DNA of 64,000 nt from Meconema thalassinum (GCA_946902985.2 CAMPQE020000053.1:186001-250000), one strand, 5' to 3'; shown: positions 23,300 through 35,370, counted from the stretch's first letter. Program-made: numbers and translations. Notes: a model not told the origin generated them from the sequence alone.

Positions 23300-25721
23300 T
23301 GCATATTCCTCGTTGACGCAACGAACGGTCCTATATACAGGGTGTCCCAATTGAATTTTTTTTAATGTGATCACGATTTAACTTTGTCTGTCTTTTCTCA
23401 TCAGAGGCTGGAGAGATTTTCAGTCTCGGGGTAACGTCCATCTTGAAGATTTCGACATCCGCATCATCATGAACTAGCAAGAACAATGATCAATATTTAA
23501 AATATGAACTCACAGTATTTCTTTTTGAACGCAGTACTTTTGACGTTAGTGGCTAGTGTTGACGAGCAATGAAGGGGGTACCACCTTCATTTCACGGTCA
23601 GATTAGTCAACTGTTCATTTTTTTTGTATTCTCCTAGAGGTCTTTAGTACCCATTTTTTTAGTATTCAATTTTTTCCCCCTTTACGATTTTTTTGCCTCT
23701 CCATTTGTACGAAAAAAGAAATTTCTATGGCCAGGAAAATTCCTTTTTTTTGGGAGAGCAGGGGAATTTTGAACCGTTTTTATCAGGTTCATTATTTTTT
23801 GTCATATTATTATTATTATTATTATTATCATCATTTCCTTCATGTCGCATTATTGTGACATACGTTTCTCTGTCTCACCTACTGCGTTCTAACTTTGTAA
23901 TTCTGCGTAAACGTTTCACCAGATGGTGAAACTTTTCACCCCTACTGACACAGTTTTACCATTGGTTGAAGCATAACTTGTTGCTAAGCTTTGCTTCTCC
24001 CATTGGCCCCCTTTATGTTCTGGAGAGGGGGTGTTCTACGACTTATTTTTCTCGAGCGCGTTACTGCGTTCCATTAGAGAAGGTTGCTTGCTTCCATTTC
24101 TGACCGTCATGTGAAACGGCCACAGCCGTGTGTGTCGGGCTTTCGCCCGTGCCCAACGCAACTAAGCGTAAGTACGATTCGATCACTTGATTTATCTGGC
24201 ATGCTATCATTTTTGAATTTCAGTTTATCCATTTTTTATTTTATTTTTGTGTCTCCTTTGATTCACTTACAATTTCCCTTTTTTATGATGTTGTGAATTC
24301 GATCCATGAACCCAAGTCCCTTCGCCTTTGTTTACGTTAGTTTAGCGAAGCCTCTGTGTTTATTTGTCATCCCTACCTTTCATGTAATCGGTTTTATTTT
24401 TACTCAAATCTCTCAGGTCTGAAATGTATGCTATTTTTCTGCGAGGCTTTCTAGCGCTCTGTATAACGTCACAAATTGATGTGCACTCTTTCGAGGGATC
24501 TTTCATTTGATTGTCGTATCAGAGTTTTTTTTGGGTCAAGGTATCATTGGAGTAACGGAGCCATGTCTTATTTCGCCTCCAAGTTGATCCTTCCCTCTGT
24601 TTTAGGAAAAGTGTGTGAGCGATGGTCTTTGTGTTAGTCACCGTCCATTCGCCATACCTTAATTCCTTTGTTTCTTCGTATGTCGTTATATTTAGACATT
24701 ACTACCTGTATGTAAGCCTATATTTTCCTACAAAGCATATTTCTTAGCTGATTGATTTTTCCTTTCATTTCCTGTCCCGGTAATGTCAATTAATTTAATG
24801 TAATGCTCATTTCCTTTATTTTTATGTGTTAATTTTGTGTTGCTTCCTCTGGCTTTGTTATATTACGTAACTCCGTGTCATCCCCCCACCCCCGTTTCCT
24901 ACATACGCACGCCTCCTATCCCCACCACTTTCACCCCCTACCCCATGATTTCACAACATCATGAGCGTCTTAGTTCTGTTTTTGGCGCGGGTTATTCTAG
25001 TCCAGGTCATCCTCGTAAGTAGAGGTGTTCTCTTATTCGACTCGTCCATACTCTCTATCTTTTTTTTTTTTTTTTTGTATTTTAAATTATGGTTATCGAG
25101 TCGCGCTTACGGTTTAGTTGCACATTGATTGTAAGTACATTTTAATTAATCTTGTTTCATCTTTGTTTGTACTTAAGTTCATTTATACACTTTTCTCTTG
25201 ATATTGTTTTTGTGTACCCCTTTCTTGGGTACCATCTTTAGTCATTAATTTTATTATGTTTGTTATTAAGTGATTTTAATGCCTCTTCAAGTTTACCTTT
25301 CATTTTGTGTTTAGATTAATCCTTACTCTTATGCGCACCTGTTTTAGTTTACTTTAAATACATTAGTAAGTAGTTCACTTTGGTTTCGTCCTCTTTCATT
25401 TGTAATTTTAAGTTCCCTCATCTCTCGTTCGATTTCGTCGGTCTTGGCTTCGTACTGTAACGCAGTCACGACCTACACGCTTCTGGGTTCTTCGATCAAT
25501 TAGATAAATTTAATTCCGCTTTTGATTTGTTTTAAACAATTCATTCGTTTCCTTTTTTGGAAAGTATCTTTCTTTCGATCCTGAATCTTGGGCCCAGCAC
25601 GCATCGAAAGAGACATCCTTTCCCCGCTCCATAGCGATCCTGTTTAAGTTGTTGTTTGTACTTCCACTGTATTCCTCATATCTCTGCTATTTTGTTTAAC
25701 GTAAAAGCACAAGGCGGTGCA
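23300..25721 (+). repeat. LTR of gypsy B (5' LTR, shared with C)
   Basis: Matches 30966-33379 directly and 18962-21364 inverted. The 3' end GGTGCA is fixed by divergence of the copies at 25722 and the PBS two bases beyond. The 5' end is given as the point shared by all three copies (TGCATATTCC). The adjacent-PPT rule would extend it to 23268. About 2.4 kb is unusually long for a gypsy LTR. Confidence 0.87.
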
Positions 25722-25723
25722 AA

Positions 25724-25736
25724 TGGTATAACAGAG
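25724..25736 (+). promoter_or_regulatory. Putative primer binding site of gypsy B
   Basis: TGGTATAACAGAG starts two bases after the LTR end, with the TGG expected for pairing to a tRNA CCA end. I cannot assign the tRNA. It differs from the initiator-Met type used by element A. Confidence 0.55.
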
Positions 25737-26035
25737 CGTGGTTTTCGCGCGAAATCAACCCCTTTAGGTTACCAAACTTTTTTTTTTTTTCAATTATTAC
25801 AATGTTGTCTTTCTGAGTTTAAGATACCTGTACTGAATTGTTCCCCCATCCCCGAAGAATGTGTGGAGTGTGAGAGCATTTCTCGAGTGAACAAGACATC
25901 CACAGAATCTAGTTCCGAGGTGAAGAGTGCAACAAGTTAGTGAGTACTTCGCAACGCTGGAATAGGACACATTACGGTATTGTGACCTTTATTTTACTAA
26001 GTTAAAGTGTTTTACTTTTCTCCTTGTCTATTGTC

Positions 26036-27124
26036 ATGTCTAAGTCAGAATTCCCACCCGTCAAAAAGGAGTTAAATTTTATGGGCTTTGAATCCTTAAC
26101 AATGCCCACGCCACTATTGCAAGATACGACACAGGACCTGCTAATGATAGACTCTCCCCTTTTAGATTGCTCCATCGCCCCTGTTGGTACTGTTAAGAGT
26201 GCTCGCCACAACGAAAATGTTGCATCAGTAGTGAGTAGGTGGGGTTTGACATTTTCCGGAGAAAACCATACCTCATCAGTTTTTTGTTTTATCCAACGTG
26301 TGGAGGAATTGTGTTGTTGTCACGATATTAATCCTGACAGTATTGTACGTTGCTTACCTATTCTCTTGTCTGGAAAAGCGCTGATGTGGCATCGCACTTC
26401 TCCAAATTTTTATAAGTCATGGGACGAATTTGTTGGGTGCATTAAGGACCGTTTCACGCAAAAAGATTTCAATTTCGCTCTCAAACAAGAAATATACTCC
26501 CGTACTCAGGCTCCTGGGGAGATGATCGACGATTATGTAATCGCAGTCCGTCTGTTAGCAGCGAACCTCCCCCAATCCTTTCATCCCAGGGATCTGTTGG
26601 AAATTGTATACAGGAATTTAAATCCCACTTATAAATACTTCATTCGGCGTTCATACGTTTTTTCCATCGAGGACATCATATTGCAAGGCCATGAGTATGA
26701 ATTAAATGCACGAGCCTGTTCGAACTATACTCCACCTCCAAGAGCCGATAATACTATTTTTCCCGAGTTAGCCTACTCCCCCCAGACAACATTGTCTAGC
26801 CCAGCTGTCGACCGAACAAAAGACGACACCTTATGGTTTAAGCCGTCTGCTCGCCGTGCTGAGTCCCTTTCTAGGAATTCTAATCCAAGCCCATCTGTGG
26901 CTCGTAATTCTTCTGCTGTTTCCCGTGAAAGGACCACACACAACCCAACAACAATCACACGCAATGTTTCTTCTGGTCGCATAACTTGTTGGAACTGTAA
27001 TGAACTTGGACATCATTTTAAAATGTGTTCTTTAAAACGCCGAAAATTCTGTCTTGGCTGTGGGATGAATGAGGTCACGACTCGTTCCTGTCCGAATTGT
27101 AATTCCAACCAGGAAAACTCATAG
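26036..27124 (+). CDS. gag: Gypsy B gag, intact frame
   Basis: An open frame of 362 codons from ATG 26036 to UAG 27122-27124. The middle third resembles a gypsy capsid, including a GKALMWHRTS segment and RFTQKDFN. Near the C terminus a CCHC knuckle CWNCNELGHHFKMC is followed by a second Cys-rich motif (CLGCG...CPNC). Known role of the family: virus-like particle assembly and RNA packaging. No break is seen, so this is the best-preserved retroelement gene here. Pol lies in the -1 frame and overlaps its last 22 bases. Confidence 0.88.
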   Translation: MSKSEFPPVKKELNFMGFESLTMPTPLLQDTTQDLLMIDSPLLDCSIAPVGTVKSARHNENVASVVSRWGLTFSGENHTSSVFCFIQRVEELCCCHDINPDSIVRCLPILLSGKALMWHRTSPNFYKSWDEFVGCIKDRFTQKDFNFALKQEIYSRTQAPGEMIDDYVIAVRLLAANLPQSFHPRDLLEIVYRNLNPTYKYFIRRSYVFSIEDIILQGHEYELNARACSNYTPPPRADNTIFPELAYSPQTTLSSPAVDRTKDDTLWFKPSARRAESLSRNSNPSPSVARNSSAVSRERTTHNPTTITRNVSSGRITCWNCNELGHHFKMCSLKRRKFCLGCGMNEVTTRSCPNCNSNQENS

Positions 27125-27438
27125 GGAGGTGTTCTGAGTTCGACTCCCGGAGCAGTCCTCCGTCCAAACTTGACAATGCATCTAATTTTGATGTTGTGTT
27201 ACAACCAGGAGTCTCAGTAAATTTCGATAATGTCTCGGCACCTGCTATTTTGGATACAGGCGCCACCAGAAGTTTCATCCACCGTACAGTGGCAGATAGC
27301 AGATAGCAGATAGCATACAGTGGCATCGACGTTGCCGAAACTATTCTACGTCGCATTAAAATTCACGGATTTTCTTGGAAACATGTTTTTCATGTGGTTA
27401 ACAATCTCTCCACTTAATTTATTTTAGGAATTGACTTT
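27103..27438 (+). pseudogene. Gypsy B protease region
   Basis: This region is in frame with pol and begins in a 22-base overlap with gag, consistent with -1 frameshift expression. It contains the retropepsin motif ILDTGATRSFI with Asp-Thr-Gly intact. Downstream a 7-bp unit, AGATAGC, is repeated three times (about 27,293-27,313) and an in-frame UAG falls in it. A UAA lies at about 27,416, just before the conserved ILGIDFM segment. The protease is thus present but broken. Confidence 0.8.
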
Positions 27439-30261
27439 ATGCATAAAACTGGTATGCAGTTGGATTTTATTAACGATTCATTTTGTTTCAAATTTCGCTC
27501 AGATAAAATGTTCCCCTTTGAAGAATGTACTTCTAACTACGTTGATGTGTCTCCTGTATTTTCCGTACATCTTCCATTTACTTTGATGTCCGAGCAACGT
27601 GATACTCTGAACGATTTAGTTGGGGAATTTTCTGATGTCCTCACAGAAGATTTAGGTTCTGCTGTAAATCACGAATGCCACATTGACTGGAGCGACAATG
27701 TACCTGTTCGAAGTCCTCCGTTTCCTTGTAATCCACCCAAGCTCTTTTCCATGAAAAAGTATATCAATGATTTGCAAGATTGGGGATTAGTGGTTCCTTC
27801 CAAATCAGCTTATGGGTCTCCTGCTTTCTTAATTCCCAAGAACGAAGAGGGCGAGTACCGGCTAGTCGTAGACTACCGAAAATTGAACAAGAAGTTAGTC
27901 TTTGATAATTTCCCACTGCCTACTATTGAGAGTGCTTTTCAACATTACCACGGGGCCAATGTGTATTCGATGATTGATCTAAATAGTGCCTATTATCAGA
28001 TTCCTTTGGATGCTGAGAGTCGCGACTTCACTGCTTTTAACACCCCTTTCGGCTTATATAATTTCAAGCGTCTCCCGATGGGTATAAATGTTGGTGCGCA
28101 AGTCCTCAGTCGCGTGCTAGACGACATCTTGGGAGACCTGAAGTTCAATTTTGTATTTAATTATCTTGACGATTTAGTCGTATACAGCAGATCTTTTGAG
28201 GAGCATGTCGTTCATCTTAGGGAAGTTTTCTCCCGCCTCAGGAAGGCCGGTCTCGCTATCCATCCAAAAAAGACCTCTTTGGGCTGCACTCAAATTAAAT
28301 TTCTGGGCCACATTCTGTCAGCCGATGGTATCCGTGTCATACCCGAGCGCGCAGATTGCATTCAGCAGTTACCTGTACCCACCACAGTTAGGGCCTTGAG
28401 AAGAGTAATGGTTATGTTCACGTTCTATTCTCGTTTTATCAAAAACGTCTCTGACATTTTGGCACCTCTAAATGCTCTCAAAAAGAAGAATGTGAAATTT
28501 GTGTGGGGGCCAGAACAGGACAAAGCTTTCAATGTTTTGAAAGAAGTCCTTATGTCAGATCCAGTACTGAACACGCCTGATTTCGAATCAGCTTTCTTTT
28601 TACATTGTGACGCCAGTGATTTGGCCATTTCTAGTGTTATGAGCCAGCGTGTGGATGGAAAATTTGCACCAGTGGCCTTCGCGAGTCGTATGTTAAATCA
28701 ACATGAAAGACGTTACTCAATTTTCGAGAAGGAAAGTCTTGCTGTGGTATTTGGATGTGAAAAATTCAGGACTTTTTTGGAACACCGTCACTTTACAGTT
28801 TTTACCGACAATGAGGCTTTGAAATGGAGTCTTTCTGACGTGAAAAAGCTAGGACGCATCAACAGGTGGATTTTGAGGTTGTCATCTTTTAAGTTTGATA
28901 TCATCCACGTAAAAGGCAGCGAGAACCCGGTAGCTGACTGCCTGTCACGCATGTTTGAAGAGACCCCTAGGACTCCAATCGAGAGTGTTTCTATCAGTAC
29001 ACCACTTCAAGAAAATCTTTTCCTATTGCAACATAGTCCTTGGTCTTTTGTGGATATCAGGAAATTCCAGTCTGAGGATCAATTTTGCACTGACCTCCGT
29101 GCAAAAATTGCAAACAAAGATCCGGCAGTAAGCAACTTTTGTGTTCGAAATGATGTTATTGGCTATGTTCTTCCTAACTCTTCTAAATTTAGAATTTTTG
29201 CTCCATTAGCAGTACGTGATATGCTTTTGACATATTATCATGATTCTGCACTGGGAACTCATGCAGGGATGCAGCGCACTTTCCGTAAGATATCCGGTGA
29301 ATTTTATTGGCCCTCAATTAAGGTAGATGCTTTTGCTCAAGTCAGAAGATGTTTAACCTGCCAGCGTTCTAAACCTGCCCAGAACACTCGTGTAGGCTTC
29401 CACCAAGCTGGTATCGTCACTCGTCCCGGCGAACGCCTTTTCATTGATTACTTTGGTCCAGTCGTGAGATCAAAATCTGGCAATCAAGCCATTTTAACTG
29501 TCATTGATGGTTTTTCGAAGTTTGTTTGGTTATTTCCAGTAAAGAATATCACTTCTCAGACTACTATCCATTTCTTGTCTAGATATATATTTGAAGTTTT
29601 AGGTCCTCCCAAGTACCTTGTGTCAGATAACGCCTCTGTATTCCGTTCCAAAGCTTTTGAAACTATGGAATTTAACTGGGGCATCCAACATATTTTCTTG
29701 TCACCGTATCGACCGCAGGGAAATCACGTAGAGCGTTTTCACAAAAACTTGAAGGCTTGTATGTCCGCTTTTCACAATGCCGATCATACCTCCTGGGATA
29801 CGAATCTACAGTATTTCAGTCTCGGGTTCAATACCTCTTTCCATTCGTCCGTTCAAACTACTTTAGCTGAATTATTCCTAGGCCGAACGCTTGTCGACCC
29901 CTTGCTGCTCAAATGGAATATTGAATATCTTTCCGAACCTTCTCGCACTACCTGTGTTGCTCAAAAATGGGCCATCGCTACCGGTCACCTCAAGAAGGCA
30001 AAAGCCAGAGTAGCGAAGCGTTACAACTTAGGCCGTCATGATGTTAAATTCCAAATTGGGGAAAAAGTTTTGTGTCGTTTACATCCTTTGAGTGACGCTA
30101 CCAAACAAATTTCCAGTAAGCTGTGCTTACGTTGGTCAACTCCCAAGACTATTGCTCGGTTTTTAAATCCGGTCTCAGTTGAGTTAGTGGACGATAACGA
30201 TAATTCAGTGACTTCGGCCCACGTCACGCAGTTGAAAAAAAATTGTCAAATGATCTTGTGA
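27439..30261 (+). CDS. pol: Gypsy B pol: RT, RNase H, integrase, open frame
   Basis: A 940-codon open frame from an internal ATG; the natural product would begin upstream in protease. Rough order: linker (1-90), RT (about 95-270) with the catalytic YLDD in FNYLDDLVVYS, RNase H (about 370-500) with CDAS, KESLAV and TDNEAL, the integrase zinc module ending in CLTC (near residue 645), the catalytic core with FIDYFG, SDNAS and a glutamate in NHVERF, then a C-terminal domain rich in basic residues. No break is seen inside. Two stops in the preceding protease probably prevent a functional polyprotein. Confidence 0.92.
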   Translation: MHKTGMQLDFINDSFCFKFRSDKMFPFEECTSNYVDVSPVFSVHLPFTLMSEQRDTLNDLVGEFSDVLTEDLGSAVNHECHIDWSDNVPVRSPPFPCNPPKLFSMKKYINDLQDWGLVVPSKSAYGSPAFLIPKNEEGEYRLVVDYRKLNKKLVFDNFPLPTIESAFQHYHGANVYSMIDLNSAYYQIPLDAESRDFTAFNTPFGLYNFKRLPMGINVGAQVLSRVLDDILGDLKFNFVFNYLDDLVVYSRSFEEHVVHLREVFSRLRKAGLAIHPKKTSLGCTQIKFLGHILSADGIRVIPERADCIQQLPVPTTVRALRRVMVMFTFYSRFIKNVSDILAPLNALKKKNVKFVWGPEQDKAFNVLKEVLMSDPVLNTPDFESAFFLHCDASDLAISSVMSQRVDGKFAPVAFASRMLNQHERRYSIFEKESLAVVFGCEKFRTFLEHRHFTVFTDNEALKWSLSDVKKLGRINRWILRLSSFKFDIIHVKGSENPVADCLSRMFEETPRTPIESVSISTPLQENLFLLQHSPWSFVDIRKFQSEDQFCTDLRAKIANKDPAVSNFCVRNDVIGYVLPNSSKFRIFAPLAVRDMLLTYYHDSALGTHAGMQRTFRKISGEFYWPSIKVDAFAQVRRCLTCQRSKPAQNTRVGFHQAGIVTRPGERLFIDYFGPVVRSKSGNQAILTVIDGFSKFVWLFPVKNITSQTTIHFLSRYIFEVLGPPKYLVSDNASVFRSKAFETMEFNWGIQHIFLSPYRPQGNHVERFHKNLKACMSAFHNADHTSWDTNLQYFSLGFNTSFHSSVQTTLAELFLGRTLVDPLLLKWNIEYLSEPSRTTCVAQKWAIATGHLKKAKARVAKRYNLGRHDVKFQIGEKVLCRLHPLSDATKQISSKLCLRWSTPKTIARFLNPVSVELVDDNDNSVTSAHVTQLKKNCQMIL

Positions 30262-30965
30262 ATTTCACCTCGCTATTATGTTGTATTTTTGTTTCCCTTT
30301 TATTCTAATTGGATGCCCGAGCTCCTTAATAGCCAACCTAGCATGTGTGCATATTCAGATTTTAATTCGTGTGCTTCCTTTTCATTTATTTCCTGTGACA
30401 AGACAGGAGACACCCATGGCCTTTTTCTCGTACGCGAGTGTGTCGTGAATACTTGACATCTCTGTCGAGCTATATCTTTGCCTGAGGCCATCAGCATATA
30501 CCTGGTCGGTCACTATTTGCAAACCACTCCTACTCCTCTTTTGTACTGCTCCTCGGCTTAACTCCTATTGTTCGGCGACAGACAAGGACCCTTCAACACT
30601 TCCTGTTTGACCTTTAGGAACTTTGTATTTATTTTAAAATTATTGATGTAATTGACTTTTTGTGTCATGGTTTTGAGATATCATGCACCTTTGTATCATC
30701 TTGATTTTGATGTTTATTGTGAGGTCATGTATTTTGTTTGGTTTTAAATTGTCAAGTGTTCTTAGAATGTCGTGTATTGTCTAGCAACCATCCAGACGGT
30801 TAGCGAGTAACAACAATCAGCCTTTGTGTACCTGGGCTAACACAGCTGGGGGTCTTCTCGGAACTCGTTAACGGACCAGTCACCCTCCACTGGATCTATA
30901 CATGGCTTTATTTTCAGCAGCTGAAAAGGAGAGTACTTTCCCTTTCGAAGACATTATGACACTAT
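30262..30965 (+). other. Gypsy B 3' UTR with polypurine tract
   Basis: No envelope-like frame is present. GAAAAGGAGAG at 30923-30933 is the probable polypurine tract, which would put the true LTR start at 30934. Confidence 0.75.
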
Positions 30966-33379
30966 TGCATATTCCTCGTTGACGCAACGAACGGTCCTAT
31001 ATACAGGGTGTCCCAATTGAATTTTTTTTAAATGTGATCACGATTTAACTTTGTCTGTCTTTTCTCATCAGAGGCTGGAGAGATTTGCAGTCTCGGGGTA
31101 ACGTCCATCTTGAAGATTTCGACATCCGCATCATCATGAACTAGCAAGAACAATGATCACTATTTAATATATGAATTCACTGTATTTCTTTTTGAACGCA
31201 GTACTTTTGACGTTAGTGGCTAGTGTTGACGAGCAATGAAGGGGGTACCACCTTCATTTCACGGTCAGATTAGTCAACTGTTCATTTTTTTGTATTCTCC
31301 TAGAGGTCTTTAGTACCCATATTTTTTAGTATTCAATTTTTTCCCCTTTACGATTTTTTTGCCTCTCCATTTGTACGAAAAAAGATATTTCAATGGCCAG
31401 GAAAATTCCTTTTTTTTTTGGGAGAGCAGGGGAATTTTGAACCGTTTTTATCAGGTTCATTATTTTTTGTCATATATTTATTATTATTATCATTTCCTTC
31501 ATGTCGCATTATTGTGACATACGTTTCTCTGTCTCACCCTCTGCGTTCAAACTTTGTAATTCTGCGTAAACGTTTCACCAGATGGTGAAACTTTTCACCC
31601 CTACTGACACAGTTTTACCATTGGTTGAAGCATGACTTGTTGCTATGCTTTGCTTCTCCCATTCGCCCTCTTTATGTTCTGGAGAGGGGGTGTTCTACGA
31701 CTTATTTTTCTTGAGCGCGTTACTGCATTCCTTTAGAGAAGGTTGCTTGCTTCCATTTCTGACCGTCATGTGAAACGGTCACAGCCGTGTGTGTCGGGCT
31801 TTCGCCCGTGCCCAACGCAACTAAGCGTAAGTACGATTCGATGACTTGATTTATCTGGCATGCTATCATTTTTGAATTTCAGTTTATCCATTTTTTATTT
31901 TATTTTTGTGTCTCCTTTGATTCACTTACAATATCCCTTTCTTATGATGATGTGAATTCGATCCATGAACCCAAGTCCCTTCGCCTTTGTTTACGTTAGT
32001 TTAGCGAAGCCTCTGTGTTTATTTGTCATCCCTACCTTTCATGTAATCGGTTTTATTTTTACTCAAATCTCTCAGGTCTAAAATATATGCTATTTTTCTG
32101 CGAGGCTTTCTAGCGCTCTGTATAACGTCACAAATTGATGTGCACTCTTTCGAGGCATCTTTCATTTGATTGTCGTATCAGAGTTTTTTTTGGGTCAAGG
32201 TATCATTGGAGTAACGGAGCCATGTCTCATTTCGCCTCCAAGTTGATCCTTCCCTCTGTTTTAGGAAAAGTGTGTGAGCGATGGTCTTTGTGTTAGTCAC
32301 CGTCCATTCGCCATACCTTAATTCCTTTGTTTCTTCGTATGTCGTTATATTTAGACATTACTACCTGTATGTAAGCCTATATTTTCCTACAAAGCATATT
32401 TCTTAGCTGATTGATTTTTCCTTTCATTTCCTGTCCCGGTAATGTCAATTAATTTAATGTAATGCTCATTTCCTTTATTTTTATGTGTTAATTTTGTGTT
32501 GCTTCCTCTGGCTTTGTTATATTACGTAACTCCGTGTCATCCCCCCACCCCCGTTTCCTACATACGCACTCCTCCTATCCCCACCACTTTCACCCCCTAC
32601 CCCATGATTTCACAACATCATGAGCGTCTTAGTTCTGTTTTTGGCGCGGGTTATTCTAGTCCAGGTCATCCTCGTAAGTAGAGGTGTTCTCTTATTCGAC
32701 TCGTCCATACTCTCTATCTTTTTTTTTTTTTTTTGTATTTTAAATTATGGTTATCGAGTCGCGCTTACGGTTTAGTTGCACATTGATTGTAAGTACATTT
32801 TAATTAATCTTGTTTCATCTTTGTTTGTGCTTAAGTTCATTTATACACTTTTCTCTTGATATTGTTTTTGTGTACCCCTTTCTTGGGTACCATCTTTTGT
32901 CATTAATTTTATTTTGTTTGTTATTAAGTGATTTTAATACCTCTTCAAGTTTACCTTTCATTTTGTGTTTAGATTAATCCTTACTCTTATGCGCACCTGT
33001 TTTAGTTTACTTTAAATACATTAGTAAGTAGTTCACTTTGGTTTCGTCCTCTTTCAGTTGTAATTTTAAGTTCCCTCATCTCTCGTTCGATTTCGTCGGT
33101 CTTGGCTTCGTACTGTAACGCAGTCACCACCTACACGCTTCTGGGTTCTTCGATCAATTAGATAAATTTAATTCCTCTTTTGATTTGTTTTAAAGAATTC
33201 ATTCGTTTCCTTTTTTGGAAAGTATCTTTCTTTCGATCCGGAATCTTGGGCCCAGCACGCATCGAAAGAGACATCCTTTCCCCGCTCCTTAGCGATCCTG
33301 TTTAAGTTGTTGTTTTCGCTTCCACTGTATTCCTCATGCCTTTGCTCTTTTGTTTAACGTAAAAGCACAAAGCGGTGCA
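30966..33379 (+). repeat. 3' LTR of gypsy B
   Basis: Direct copy of 23300-25721, with the end GCGGTGCA at 33379 followed by non-element sequence GTACCCAACACTGG. The two LTRs differ by scattered substitutions and short indels in T or TTA runs. Confidence 0.9.
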
Positions 33380-33670
33380 GTACCCAACACTGGAACTGAT
33401 TGTGCGGCAAACCAGATAATTTTTAGGCGCTATGCACTTTTTAGTGTTAGTTTTGATGTTGTTGATAGAGTTCTTTAATGTCACTGATTAACATGGTGAA
33501 ATATTTCCGGGTTGAGATTTGCAGAGTTTCAAAGCTCTTTCAGTCTTGAACATTGATCTAGTTGCTCGAGTTGAAGAGTCTAGTGATATGAGTAGAGTTG
33601 ACCAATTAGACAGTTAGACACAAAGTTACAAAATTCCCATGATGTCAAGTTATTGACTTTGACAGGGTAT
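33380..33670. other. Right flank of composite; possible exon remainder
   Basis: The first ~36 bases read open in the phase of the interrupted leader exon, then a UAA follows. The rest is non-coding with nothing recognised. Confidence 0.35.
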
Positions 33671-34380
33671 AGATGAAACAGGTAGTTCCGTGAAGAACTA
33701 TACAGCCTATTTTCATATATCCTATTTATGTTAATTGTCTCTATCAATACAAAAAAAATCAGTTTGCTTGCTGTAACGTATTCGTAGATATTCAGAACCG
33801 TCTAAATATTCCGGCTGGTCGACATATTGGATTTTTATGTATGTAGGTCGTAGAGTTATGTACTATTATATGAAGATTATTGTGTAGGTGTAGTATTCAA
33901 ACTTCAATCGCTTGATTACGACACAAGAAATAGAATCAAGATTTTAGAATTTTGCACAGTTGCCATCTTGTGGTTATGAAAACAATTGAAATAAATTAGA
34001 TGCCAGTGGATTAAAGTTTCTATACGCAGTTTCCATACCAAATTTTACTGCGCTCGGATGGTGAAATCGCGAGAAATGTATATTAAAATGTTTCAACTTT
34101 CCTTGGCCACCAAATTTATTTTTTGTGCTTTACAAGTTTTTGAAAGATACATAGTTACATGTTGGATTGGTGAGACATATACAATTTGAAGGCCACGGTT
34201 GCGGTTGACCAAAATGGTATTATGTCCTCACCGAGTTTCATTGAAATCGCTCCTGCAATTTGGAAGTTATTAGGGGGAAACTCATACCTACCCACACACG
34301 CACACACACACACATACGGACAAAAGGTGATCTCATAAGCCCATTTTTTTCATCGATGAATATAGGCTAAAAAGAGTAAA
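33671..34380 (-). repeat. ~146-bp satellite-like repeat, short inverted copy
   Basis: Reverse complement of parts of 37,510-39,058. The outer end GTAGTTCCGTGAAGAACTAT and the inner end GGACAAAAGGTGATCTCATA match that copy in inverse order. Fewer internal units are present. A short CA repeat lies at about 34,292-34,315. Confidence 0.75.
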
Positions 34381-35370
34381 TCCCCCGTTGCGCCTTGCTA
34401 ATATTTGTACTTTTAAATTTAGCATAGATCCTCTCGGTGGTGAAATTGATGTTTGGCATCAAGAAAATGATACCTTGCTGGCAAGATTAAAAATGTAGCA
34501 GATTTTATTACTTGCAAATATTAAGAGACCTGTTTAACTTAACTATGCATGTTGATTGGCTGACTCGCGGTCAATGCATGTCAGATTTCCGAAGTGAAAT
34601 GCCATGTCCTGTTGTTCGGATTCCTTGTTAAGAGGAGGTCCCGTGGCTCATGACCGCATGATTAACGGACACGTAAGACTAAACGCTTCCTTTGACTGGC
34701 GGTGATGATAGAGCTATTATCACTACATGGCTTTCACAAAATGTCGGAGGAGTGACGGCAGTCCCTTGTAGATAGACCGAGTAAGTCTGCTGGCTCCCCG
34801 TAGAAGAGTTACAAGTGAGAAGGCTCCGGACTAGCGAGCCGATCGAGGGGGGGGGGGAGTAGGAGAGAAGGAGGACAAAAGGGTCACAAACGTAGAAAGC
34901 ATAAATCTTTAAAGCACACGCATTTATTTTCTTGAGGAATAGTTCAAAAATATTGGAAGTGTGTAGGTTGCCATCTGTAGAGGACGAGTCGAACTACCAA
35001 GCATCATAAGTAGTCGGTGACAACGAGTTCTCACGTTGACCGCTGAAGAAGGGAGAGCTGAGGTTAATGCCGCGCGGGGGCTCACTAAGGCGAAGCATGA
35101 TGATTTTGATGAAACAAGGGTAATGAATCTCGTTCACTAAAACACACTAAACACAGGCATGAGCGAATGCACAAGGAGAGAGGAAAGAGACACTGAAATC
35201 TCCGTTGGTGATTTTCACTTAGTATAAAGATAAGAGAGAGAGCGAAAAACTAGAAAACGCAATATGGGTAAAATCTACGTAAGGTGTATATCCAAGGAAT
35301 AAACCAACATCGATTGTCAGATGAAGCGCTAAAGGAAGTTGGTGCCTCCTGGAACTTCGGTGGCAATATG
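34381..35370. other. Intergenic DNA, nothing recognised
   Basis: Contains an 11-G homopolymer run near 34,848-34,858. No gene or repeat that I can name. Confidence 0.4.

Larger units (their letters stand above)
18962..33379 (+). mobile_element. Composite gypsy B/C array with three LTRs
   Basis: Order from the left: an inverted LTR (18962-21364), a 3' pol fragment plus 3' UTR in plus orientation (21365-23299), an LTR (23300-25721), gag-pro-pol and 3' UTR (25722-30965), and an LTR (30966-33379). The pol fragment matches 29,030-30,965 closely, so both halves belong to one family. The middle LTR serves both. Possible origins are self-integration of a pre-integration DNA, recombination between tandem copies with inversion, or a microhomology junction at TGCA (21361-21364). 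No flanking target duplication is seen. Confidence 0.88.
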
